From the NCBI GenBank assembly GCA_945860325.1, contig CAMARL010000043.1, forward strand, positions 1 through 12,582: a stretch of 12,582 nt of DNA, read 5' to 3'. The first letter of the stretch is position 1. Each line of letters starts with the position of its first letter. Positions 6,617-12,582 of this stretch are shown in pieces. The DNA is from Spirosoma fluviale. GTDB taxonomy: Bacteria > Bacteroidota > Bacteroidia > Cytophagales > Spirosomataceae. The notes under the pieces were generated by a model that saw only the letters and a program-made list of their open reading frames with translations, was not told the DNA's origin and did no database searches. Made by a program: the position numbers and the translations under genes.

Positions 6617-8587
6617 CTAAACGTCTACTTTTGCGTATTTAGCATTTTTCTCAATAAAATCTCTACGCGGAGCCACTTCGTCTCCCATCAACATAGAAAA
6701 CAACAAATCAGCTTCAATAGCAGATTCTACATTAACTTGCTTCAATGTCCTGGATTCTGGATTCATGGTTGTTTCCCATAATTGCTCCGCATTCATCTCT
6801 CCTAAACCTTTATATCGCTGAACGCCTACATTGTCCTCTTTTCCTCCTCCAGCTAATTCCTGTATCGCCTGTTCTTTTTGTAATTCAGTCCAAACATAAC
6901 GTATATTTTGGCCTTTTTTAATTTGATATAATGGAGGTTGAGCGATATAAATACACCCTCTATCCACTAATTCGCGCATATATCTAAAGAAGAAAGTCAA
7001 GATTAACGTACGAATGTGACTTCCGTCAATATCAGCATCGGTCATGATAATCACCTTATGATATCTCAACTTATCCATATTTAGCGCCCGCTCATCTCCA
7101 TCTTTTCCAAATGAAACTCCCAGCGCCGTAATCATATTCTTAATCTCCTCATTCTCATAAATGCGGTATTCCTGCGCTTTCTCCACATTTAAAATCTTTC
7201 CTCTCAAAGGCAAAATAGCCTGAAAAGCACGATTCCTACCCTGCTTAGCCGTTCCACCAGCCGAATCTCCCTCGACAAGATAAATCTCGCAAGTCTCTGG
7301 ATCCGAGTCCGAGCAATCGGCCAATTTACCTGGCAATGAATTAGAACCCAAAATGGTTTTTCTTTGAACCATTTCCCTCGCTTTTCTAGCCGCATGACGC
7401 GCCTGAGCGGCCAATATCACCTTCGCAACAATTTGACGAGCCTCTCTTGGATGTTCCTCTAACCACGATTCTAACATGTCCGACATAGCCGATGAAACCG
7501 CGCCGGAAACTTCTCCATTACCCAATTTCGTTTTGGTTTGACCCTCAAACTGAGGCTCAGCCACCTTAACTGAAATAACCGCTGTCAATCCTTCACGGAA
7601 GTCATCCCCCGCAATATCGATTTTTAATTTCTCTAAAGCGCCTGACTTATCCGCATAATTTTTCAAAGTCCTCGTTAATGCACCCCTAAATCCAGCCACG
7701 TGTGTTCCACCCTCAATCGTATTGATGTTGTTCACATAGGAAACCACATTTTCTGAGTAGGACGTATTATACATCATGGCCACCTGAACAGGTACTCCAT
7801 TCTTGTCTCCCTCCATGTAAATAGGCTCTGACAACAATGGCTCACGCGTAGAATCCAAATACAATACGAATTCACGCAAACCACCCTCTGAGAAAAATTC
7901 ATCCGTCTTAGCCACACCATCTTCATCCAATTCCCGTAAATCCGTCAACTTAATAAGTATCCCCGCATTCAAAAACGAAAGCTCACGTAAACGACCCGCT
8001 ACCGTCTCATACTTATATTCTGTGATCGTAAAAATAGTATCATCCGGCTTAAATAAAACAGATGTTCCCGTTCGATCGGTAACCCCTACTTCCTTTACAG
8101 GATATTGAGGAACCCCTATTTTGTATTCTTGTTGGTATATTTTGCCATCCCGACTATAAACCGTCACCTTCAAATCCGTAGACAACGCATTCACACAAGA
8201 TACACCCACCCCATGCAAACCTCCTGAAACTTTATAAGTATCCTTGTCAAACTTACCCCCCGCATGCAAAACCGTCATAACCACCTCTAAAGCCGAACGC
8301 TTTTCCTTTGTGTGCATGCCCGTTGGAATACCCCGACCGTTATCCTCTACCAATATCGAGTTATCCGTATTAATCGTTACTTTAATCGTATCACAATGAC
8401 CAGCCAAAGCCTCGTCAATGGAATTATCAACCACCTCCCATATCAAATGATGAAGACCTTTAAATCCGGTATCACCAATGTACATGGATGGCCGCTTTCG
8501 AACCGCCTCTAATCCCTCTAAAACTTGAATATTATCTGCACCATAATTTGCCCGATCTTCGGCTGATGAATCTTGTGCTTCTGACAT
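6617..8587 (-). CDS. gyrB: DNA gyrase subunit B
   Basis: This is the ATPase subunit of gyrase, which introduces negative supercoils together with GyrA (not in the window). The protein has 656 residues, the short form common outside gamma-proteobacteria. The GHKL ATPase domain shows Glu51 and Asn55 (EVVDNSIDEA), Asp82 in EDNGRGIP and the GGLHGVGVSCVNAL loop (122-135). Gln350 and Lys352 (GQTKTKLGN) match the transducer residues that contact ATP. The Toprim domain carries Glu439 (LVEGDSAGG), PLRGKILNVEKA (460-471) and the acidic metal site Asp517/Asp519/Asp521 (TDADIDGSH). The C-terminal GyrB segment QRYKGLGEMNAEQLW is intact. The opening YGADNIQVLEGLEAVRKRPSMYIG fits GyrB rather than ParE. It is the first gene of the compact run; the 125-bp gap upstream should hold its promoter, but I could not identify one convincingly. 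Confidence 0.98.
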   Translation of the reverse strand: MSEAQDSSAEDRANYGADNIQVLEGLEAVRKRPSMYIGDTGFKGLHHLIWEVVDNSIDEALAGHCDTIKVTINTDNSILVEDNGRGIPTGMHTKEKRSALEVVMTVLHAGGKFDKDTYKVSGGLHGVGVSCVNALSTDLKVTVYSRDGKIYQQEYKIGVPQYPVKEVGVTDRTGTSVLFKPDDTIFTITEYKYETVAGRLRELSFLNAGILIKLTDLRELDEDGVAKTDEFFSEGGLREFVLYLDSTREPLLSEPIYMEGDKNGVPVQVAMMYNTSYSENVVSYVNNINTIEGGTHVAGFRGALTRTLKNYADKSGALEKLKIDIAGDDFREGLTAVISVKVAEPQFEGQTKTKLGNGEVSGAVSSAMSDMLESWLEEHPREARQIVAKVILAAQARHAARKAREMVQRKTILGSNSLPGKLADCSDSDPETCEIYLVEGDSAGGTAKQGRNRAFQAILPLRGKILNVEKAQEYRIYENEEIKNMITALGVSFGKDGDERALNMDKLRYHKVIIMTDADIDGSHIRTLILTFFFRYMRELVDRGCIYIAQPPLYQIKKGQNIRYVWTELQKEQAIQELAGGGKEDNVGVQRYKGLGEMNAEQLWETTMNPESRTLKQVNVESAIEADLLFSMLMGDEVAPRRDFIEKNAKYAKVDV

Positions 8588-8712
8588 AATTTATTTATAA
8601 ATGGTTAAATGGACTTCGATCTCTAAAGAATCTCCATCCGTAAAAATTTTAGAATTTAATGTTTAAAAATAAGGATTTATCCGCTTAAAAACTAATAAAT
8701 CAATGAAAAAAA

Positions 8713-10233
8713 TTAGTGCTTAAAGTGACGGATTCCTGTCATCACCATGGCCATATTATTTGCATCACAATAATCAATCGAATCCTGATCTTTGATCGAC
8801 CCACCTGGCTGAGTGACCGCGACCACACCCGCATTTCCGGCAATTTCCACACAATCTGGAAAAGGGAAAAATGCATCCGAAGCCATGACAGAACCTTTTA
8901 AATCAAAACCAAACTCCTTAGCCTTGTCGATCGCTTGCTTTAAAGCGTCCACCCGAGAAGTTTGACCTACACCTGAAGCCAACAATTGGCCATCGTTGGC
9001 CAAAATAATCGTATTCGATTTAGTATGCTTACAAATCTTAAGTGCAAACGCTAATGCGCGCTTTTGCTCATCTGTAGGAACAACTTTAGTCACCGACTTG
9101 AAATCACTCACTCCCTCCATCACTAAGTCTTTATCTTGCTCTAAAACACCATTCAATAATGTTTTAAACATTTTTTTAGGAAATTCCACTTGATTTCGCT
9201 TCAACAAAATCCGATTTTTCTTGGTTTGCAAAATGGCTAATGCCTCCGCCGTAAAGGACGGTGCAATTAAAATTTCACAAAATAAAGGATTAATGGATTC
9301 GGCTGCCGATTGGTCTACCTCGCGATTCGTAGCCAAAACACCTCCAAAAGCGGAAATTGGATCACAAGACAAAGCCTTATCATATGCCTCCCTAACTGTT
9401 TTGCCCGTCGCCACTCCACAAGCATTCATATGCTTTATGATCACAAAAGCCGTTTCTTCAAATTCATCCAGTAAGGATAAACAAGCATCCACATCCACTA
9501 AATTATTATAAGACAATTCCTTGCCATGTAATTTATCAAACAAAGAATCCAAATCACCATAGAAAGTGCCTTGTTGGTGTGGATTCTCTCCATACCTCAA
9601 CGAGCTAGATGCCAAACTCGTGTAATTAGCTAAATCCGCCGACTCACCCGCGAAATATCGCTGAATCGCGCCATCATAATGCGAAGACACATAAAATGCC
9701 TTTTGCGCAAAAATCCGTCGCTGCTCTAATGTCGTCGCCACTCCATTTGCTTTTAATATCGACTCCACTTCCCCATATTGTTCACGGGAACTCACAATCA
9801 ACACATCGTTGAAATTTTTGGCAGCTCCACGAATCAATGAAATACCACCAATGTCAATTTTTTCAATAATATCTTCTTCAGACGCACCTGAAGCGACCGT
9901 TTCCTCAAAGGGGTACAAATCCACCATCACCAAATCCAAGGCCGGTATTTCAAACTGCTTGGCCACCTCCACATCAGCAGGCAAATCCCTTCGATACAAA
10001 ATTCCTCCAAAAACTTTAGGATGCAAGGTCTTTACACGGCCACCAAAAATGGAAGGATATCCCGTCAAATCTTCTACCGCAATTACAGGAATGCCTAATG
10101 CTTCAATAAAAGATTGAGTACCTCCCGTTGAATAAAGCGTGACGCCTTGTTGGTGAAGCAATCGAATAATGGGTTCTAAACCATCCTTATAATAAACAGA
10201 TATGAGGGCAGATTGTATTTTTTTTAAGGACAT
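8713..10233 (-). CDS. purH: Bifunctional AICAR formyltransferase / IMP cyclohydrolase PurH
   Basis: This enzyme catalyses the last two steps of purine synthesis: formylation of AICAR with 10-formyl-tetrahydrofolate, then ring closure to IMP. The protein has 506 residues, close to the family length. The N-terminal cyclohydrolase domain (about 1-195) shows STGGT (35-39), GRVKTLHPKVFGGIL (65-79) and DLYPFE (105-110). The transformylase domain shows SLRYGENPHQ (211-220), the catalytic Lys267-His268 in IIKHMNACGVA, DPISAFGG (291-298), GQTSRVDA (423-430), ASDAFFPFPD (451-460) and the C-terminal MTGIRHFKH. Flanking gaps of about 100 bp upstream and 125 bp downstream suggest its own transcription unit. 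The terminator of the preceding gene lies just upstream of it. No purine riboswitch-like leader was seen in the short upstream gap. Confidence 0.98.
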   Translation of the reverse strand: MSLKKIQSALISVYYKDGLEPIIRLLHQQGVTLYSTGGTQSFIEALGIPVIAVEDLTGYPSIFGGRVKTLHPKVFGGILYRRDLPADVEVAKQFEIPALDLVMVDLYPFEETVASGASEEDIIEKIDIGGISLIRGAAKNFNDVLIVSSREQYGEVESILKANGVATTLEQRRIFAQKAFYVSSHYDGAIQRYFAGESADLANYTSLASSSLRYGENPHQQGTFYGDLDSLFDKLHGKELSYNNLVDVDACLSLLDEFEETAFVIIKHMNACGVATGKTVREAYDKALSCDPISAFGGVLATNREVDQSAAESINPLFCEILIAPSFTAEALAILQTKKNRILLKRNQVEFPKKMFKTLLNGVLEQDKDLVMEGVSDFKSVTKVVPTDEQKRALAFALKICKHTKSNTIILANDGQLLASGVGQTSRVDALKQAIDKAKEFGFDLKGSVMASDAFFPFPDCVEIAGNAGVVAVTQPGGSIKDQDSIDYCDANNMAMVMTGIRHFKH

Positions 10234-10275
10234 TGGAATTGTAAAAATGAAACATAAATTTACAAAAAATGTCTT

Positions 10276-10318
10276 AAAAAAGGTAGCTTTCCTCCATTTT
10301 TAAATGAGAAAAGCTACC
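10276..10318 (-). terminator. Intrinsic terminator of the GH88 gene
   Basis: The inverted repeat has arms at about 10302-10318 and 10282-10299. On the minus strand the RNA forms GGUAGCUUUUCUC paired with GAGGAAAGCUACC, a 13-bp stem. One pair is a G-U wobble on this strand, where the plus-strand RNA would have an A-C mismatch. Further A-U pairs can extend it past one bulged G. Six U follow immediately (10276-10281). It starts 18 nt after the GH88 stop codon and separates that gene from purH. Confidence 0.9.
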
Positions 10319-10335
10319 AATGTAAGCCAAAACGC

Positions 10336-11502
10336 TTATTTCTTTTTGTTATAATTCTGCAACCTCAATAAAGCCTCTAAATAATAATAATCCGCATAAA
10401 TTAAGGGAACGTCAATCTCGGAATTTAATCCTTTTGCCCCTACACAATGCTTGATCAGGAAGTTATTATTTTCTCCTAAGGCTGCCCGATAAGCAGGACT
10501 AGATAAAGATTCCATCATCGTTACCGCATCATTATAATATCTTTTTCCTTTGGCTCCTGAATATTTACTTAATTCCAATAAAGCTGAAGCCGTAATGGCA
10601 CCCGCTGAGGCATCTCTTTCTTCATTCGGAATATTGGGTGCAAAAAAGTCCCAATACGGAATTTTATCCTTGGGTAAATTCGGATGATTCAAATAAAAAT
10701 CAGTGATTTTTTGTGCAAAATCTAGGTATTTTTTATCCTTCGTTTCACGATACATCGCCACATAACCATAAATCGCCCAGGCATGTCCACGCGTCCATGT
10801 ACTTTCATCTTGATATCCCTGATGTTGTTTTTTAGCTAACACTTTACCTTCAGGATCATAACAAATCACATGATAACTTGAATAATCAGGTCTAAAATGA
10901 TTCTTGATTGTATTATCCGCATGCGTAATGGCGATGTCATGAAAACGTTGATCACCTGTCTCACGTGAAGCCCAAAATAACAATTCCAAATTCATCATAT
11001 TATCGATGATCACTGGATATTTATACCCTCCTTTGAAGGTATTCCATGATTTAATTAATCCAATCTTAGGGTCAAAACGAGTAGCCAATGATTTCGCAGA
11101 CTGAATCAAAACTTTTTTATACGCTGGATCTTTTGTTAAACGCAATCCATTCCCAAAGGAATTAAACATCATAAAACCTAAATCATGCGTTCCAGTATTA
11201 TACTGCTCTTTCCTAACAGCTTCGGTCCACAAACGAGCTGCTTTTGACCATTTTGGATCTTTCGTTTTTTCAAATAAATACCAAAGTCCTCCAGGAAAAA
11301 ATCCCGAACACCACCAACTTGAAGGCAAATTGCGGTAAGTCCCATCAGGCTTAGCCGAATGTATTGTTACCGAAGTATCTGGATGATCTGCCAACATCCG
11401 AAGGTATTGTTGGCCCGCTAAAACAAATTGTTTATTGATATCTATTTTTTGAGCAAAAGCTCCAGACGTAATCAGCGTAAAAATGAATAAGAATTTTTTC
11501 AT
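10336..11502 (-). CDS. Secreted glycoside hydrolase family 88 (unsaturated glucuronyl hydrolase)
   Basis: GH88 enzymes hydrate the double bond of the unsaturated uronic acid left on oligosaccharides by polysaccharide lyases and so release it. The protein has 388 residues. Residues 1-17 are a signal peptide with a clean Ala-Phe-Ala / Gln cleavage site and no lipobox, so it is probably periplasmic. The alpha/alpha-barrel signatures are present: SSWWCSGFFPGGLWYL (61-76), THDLGF with Asp107 and VIIDNMMNLELL with Asp167, matching the two catalytic aspartates of the Bacillus enzyme (Asp88 and Asp149). Also present are STWTRGHAWAIYGY (234-247) and YWDFFAPNIPNEERDASAGAI (283-303). It lies 168 bp downstream of kduD, which acts on the same breakdown route. 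The natural polysaccharide (pectin-, alginate-, ulvan- or glycosaminoglycan-type) cannot be told. GH105 is the related alternative, but the HDLGF motif favours GH88. Confidence 0.93.
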   Translation of the reverse strand: MKKFLFIFTLITSGAFAQKIDINKQFVLAGQQYLRMLADHPDTSVTIHSAKPDGTYRNLPSSWWCSGFFPGGLWYLFEKTKDPKWSKAARLWTEAVRKEQYNTGTHDLGFMMFNSFGNGLRLTKDPAYKKVLIQSAKSLATRFDPKIGLIKSWNTFKGGYKYPVIIDNMMNLELLFWASRETGDQRFHDIAITHADNTIKNHFRPDYSSYHVICYDPEGKVLAKKQHQGYQDESTWTRGHAWAIYGYVAMYRETKDKKYLDFAQKITDFYLNHPNLPKDKIPYWDFFAPNIPNEERDASAGAITASALLELSKYSGAKGKRYYNDAVTMMESLSSPAYRAALGENNNFLIKHCVGAKGLNSEIDVPLIYADYYYLEALLRLQNYNKKK

Positions 11503-11535
11503 TATAAATTGGTTTTGTTTTTAATTTGAATTTTT

Positions 11536-11564
11536 ACCGATTAACGGTCAATCATATATGTGAT
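11536..11564 (-). promoter_or_regulatory. Two adjacent palindromes in the GH88 leader, possible operators
   Basis: Two inverted repeats lie 2 bp apart. ACCGATTAACGGT (11536-11548) has perfect 4-bp arms around an AT-rich centre. ATCATATATGTGAT (11551-11564) is symmetric except for one mismatched pair. They sit where transcription would start if the nearby promoter candidate is right, a usual place for a repressor site. No known operator consensus was matched. Confidence 0.3.
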
Positions 11565-11571
11565 CTACCAA

Positions 11572-11603
11572 CGAAAATAACAAAAAATATATCCGAATTC
11601 AAA
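11572..11603 (-). promoter_or_regulatory. Candidate Bacteroidota-type promoter for the GH88 gene
   Basis: On the minus strand TTTG (11600-11603) is followed after 20 bp by TATTTTCG (11572-11579). The Bacteroidota sigma-ABfr consensus is TTTG, about 19-21 bp, then TAnnTTTG, so the second box matches 5 of its 6 defined bases. Transcription would begin near 11565, giving a leader of about 60 nt. AT-rich sequence makes chance matches common. Confidence 0.3.
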
Positions 11604-11635
11604 ATAAAAGCTTGGCGTAAAACAGCCTTCATTGA

Positions 11636-11662
11636 AATTCCAATAGCGCTATAAATGGAATT
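11636..11662 (-). other. Stem-loop just after kduD
   Basis: Perfect 7-bp arms AATTCCA and TGGAATT enclose a 10-bp palindrome ATAGCGCTAT plus three unpaired bases. It begins 8 nt past the kduD stop. No U-run follows on the minus strand, so it is at best a weak terminator. It could instead be an mRNA-end stabiliser or a protein-binding site. Confidence 0.4.
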
Positions 11663-11670
11663 AATCAGGA

Positions 11671-12435
11671 TTATCGTCCCATCCAACCCCCATCTACCGT
11701 CAAAATAGTTCCATGAACATAGTTGGACGCCTCTGATGCTAGAAACACGACGGGACCTTTGAAATCTTTCGCATCACCCCAACGACCCGCCGGAATTCTA
11801 CCCAAAATAGAAGCACTTCTTTCTTTATCTTCACGCAAGGCCGATGTATTGTCCGTTGAGATATATCCAGGCGCAATCGCATTCACATTAATCCCTTTTC
11901 CAGCCCATTCATTGGCCAAAGCCATGGTTAATCTGGCAATCCCTCCTTTACTCGCTGCATAACTAGGTACATTAATCCCTCCCTGAAAACTTAATAATGA
12001 AGCCGTAAAAATGATTTTTCCAGAACCGGCTTTTAACATCGTCCGGCCAATCTCCCTACTCAAAATAAATTGGGAAGATAAATTCACCTCAAGCACCTCA
12101 TCCCAATATTCATCCGAATGTTCTGCCGCAGGATCGCGCAAAATAGTCCCTGCATTATTAACCAAAATGTCCACCTTGGGATAATCTCTTAATACTGCTT
12201 TGATGAAATCATATAAAGACTCCCGGTCTGAAAAGTCGGCCTGATAGGCTTTAAATTTTCTACCTAATGCTTTCACAGCTTTTTCAATGGCAGAACCATT
12301 TAACTCCAAAGAAGCTGAAACTCCAATAATATCGGCTCCCGCCTCCGCTAGGCCAATGGCCATTTCCATGCCAATTCCACGTTTACAGCCCGTTACAATG
12401 GCTACCTTACCCTTTAAATCAAATAAATTCTGCAT
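11671..12435 (-). CDS. kduD: 2-dehydro-3-deoxy-D-gluconate 5-dehydrogenase KduD
   Basis: KduD is an NAD(P)H-dependent short-chain dehydrogenase that interconverts 2,5-diketo-3-deoxygluconate and 2-keto-3-deoxygluconate in breakdown of pectin and other uronates, in the cytoplasm. The protein has 254 residues, the family length. It shows the Rossmann motif TGCKRGIG (15-22), NNAG (93-96) and the catalytic set Asn118, Ser146, Tyr159 and Lys163. Segments diagnostic for KduD rather than other SDRs match the E. coli protein as remembered: LSFQGGINVPSYAASKGG, ANEWAGKGINVNAIAPGY, RSASILGRIPAGRWG and the C-terminal VDGGWMGR. The partner isomerase KduI would be expected nearby but is not in the window. 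GH88 lies downstream after a 168-bp gap that holds a stem-loop and a possible separate promoter. The start ATG is taken because Met-Gln-Asn directly precedes the conserved LKGKVAIVTG; no clear ribosome-binding site is visible. Confidence 0.93.
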   Translation of the reverse strand: MQNLFDLKGKVAIVTGCKRGIGMEMAIGLAEAGADIIGVSASLELNGSAIEKAVKALGRKFKAYQADFSDRESLYDFIKAVLRDYPKVDILVNNAGTILRDPAAEHSDEYWDEVLEVNLSSQFILSREIGRTMLKAGSGKIIFTASLLSFQGGINVPSYAASKGGIARLTMALANEWAGKGINVNAIAPGYISTDNTSALREDKERSASILGRIPAGRWGDAKDFKGPVVFLASEASNYVHGTILTVDGGWMGR

Positions 12436-12513
12436 CGTTCTGTGTTTATTTACAAAGTATTTAAAATATGTTTTTTACTCATTTTTTTTACAATATTAGT
12501 CGGGTGAATTATA

Positions 12514-12528
12514 CAAAATACTAATTTG
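12514..12528. promoter_or_regulatory. 15-bp palindrome upstream of kduD, possible operator
   Basis: CAAAATACTAATTTG is symmetric around its centre with six of seven base pairs matching. It lies 78 bp before the kduD ATG and 22 bp before a possible divergent start codon. Such a position suits a regulator shared by two divergent units. It matches no operator consensus that I know. Confidence 0.3.
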
Positions 12529-12550
12529 CAAAAACTAAATTTAATTAAAG

Positions 12551-12582
12551 ATGCAAAACAAATCCATGAACCCGACCATGGC
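12551..12582 (+). CDS. Possible start of a divergent gene, cut by the window edge
   Basis: An ATG on the plus strand opens MQNKSMNPTM and runs to the window end. It is the first ATG after an in-frame TAA at 12542-12544, and two more in-frame ATGs follow at 12566 and 12578. The AT-rich, A-ending sequence just before it is typical of Bacteroidota start sites. Ten codons are too few to identify a product. A minus-strand gene ending in this stretch is the alternative: that strand also has frames that stop at about 12543 and about 12547. Confidence 0.25.
   Translation, partial: MQNKSMNPTM

Noticed and set aside
6617..8587. ParE instead of GyrB
   Set aside because: The N-terminal and Toprim motifs match Bacteroidota GyrB, and no parC-like gene lies beside it.
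8609..8637. Inverted repeat ATGGA...TCCAT in the gyrB leader
   Set aside because: The arms are only 5 bp with a 19-bp loop and no convincing inner pairing, so chance is a good explanation.
8650..8690. Possible purH terminator around GGATAAATCC followed by a T-rich run
   Set aside because: The usable stem is about 3-5 bp with a bulge, too weak to call.
8588..8712. gyrB promoter
   Set aside because: No TTTG box could be paired with a good TAnnTTTG box at the right spacing; the AT-rich gap gives only partial matches.
9221..9511. Plus-strand open frames opposite purH (also 8996-9193 and 9809-10117)
   Set aside because: They are antisense shadows of a conserved enzyme, with Ser/Lys/Thr-rich composition expected from reversed codons.
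1..12582. Mobile element, CRISPR array, tRNA or phage-derived defence system
   Set aside because: There are no transposase or integrase genes, no repeat arrays and no cloverleaf in the short gaps; all long genes are metabolic, replication or envelope genes.

Overview
The window looks like ordinary chromosomal DNA of a Bacteroidota bacterium, probably a Cytophagales-like lineage. The protein sequences (GyrB, DnaG, PurH, PPK1 and the outer-membrane protein) read as Bacteroidota types, the DNA is AT-rich, start sites have no strong Shine-Dalgarno sequence, and the intergenic gaps are short and AT-rich. The genus is not determined; this placement rests on recalled family resemblance, not a search. 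All eight full-length genes lie on the minus strand, so transcription runs from high to low coordinates.

Right part (about 10.3-12.6 kb): a uronate-catabolism pair. kduD (12435 to 11671) is followed by a secreted GH88 unsaturated glucuronyl hydrolase (11502 to 10336). GH88 would release unsaturated uronic acid from oligosaccharides in the periplasm. The product rearranges to 4-deoxy-5-hexosulose uronate, is isomerised (KduI, not in the window) and is then reduced by KduD to 2-keto-3-deoxygluconate. A clear intrinsic terminator (10276-10318) closes this unit. The two gaps upstream of these genes hold palindromes that could be operators, and one holds a possible Bacteroidota-type promoter. The right edge may carry the first codons of a divergent gene.

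Middle: purH (10233 to 8713), the last two steps of IMP synthesis, stands alone with about 100-125 bp on either side.

Left part (8587 down to the window edge): a very compact co-directional run of gyrB, a 72-residue protein of unknown function, ppk1, a CNT-family nucleoside transporter, dnaG and an outer-membrane protein. Gaps are 3, 5, 26, 1 and 26 nt, so co-transcription is likely. The run joins DNA supercoiling, polyphosphate synthesis, nucleoside uptake and replication priming.

The most notable observation is at the left edge. The outer-membrane protein gene stops at a TGA (37-39) where a Gly codon is expected, and the same frame continues open to the window end, so the gene is probably broken by a single substitution or affected by a sequence error. 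I saw no tRNA, rRNA, insertion sequence, CRISPR array or phage gene, and no convincing new multi-gene system. No stretch over 300 bases lacks a gene.
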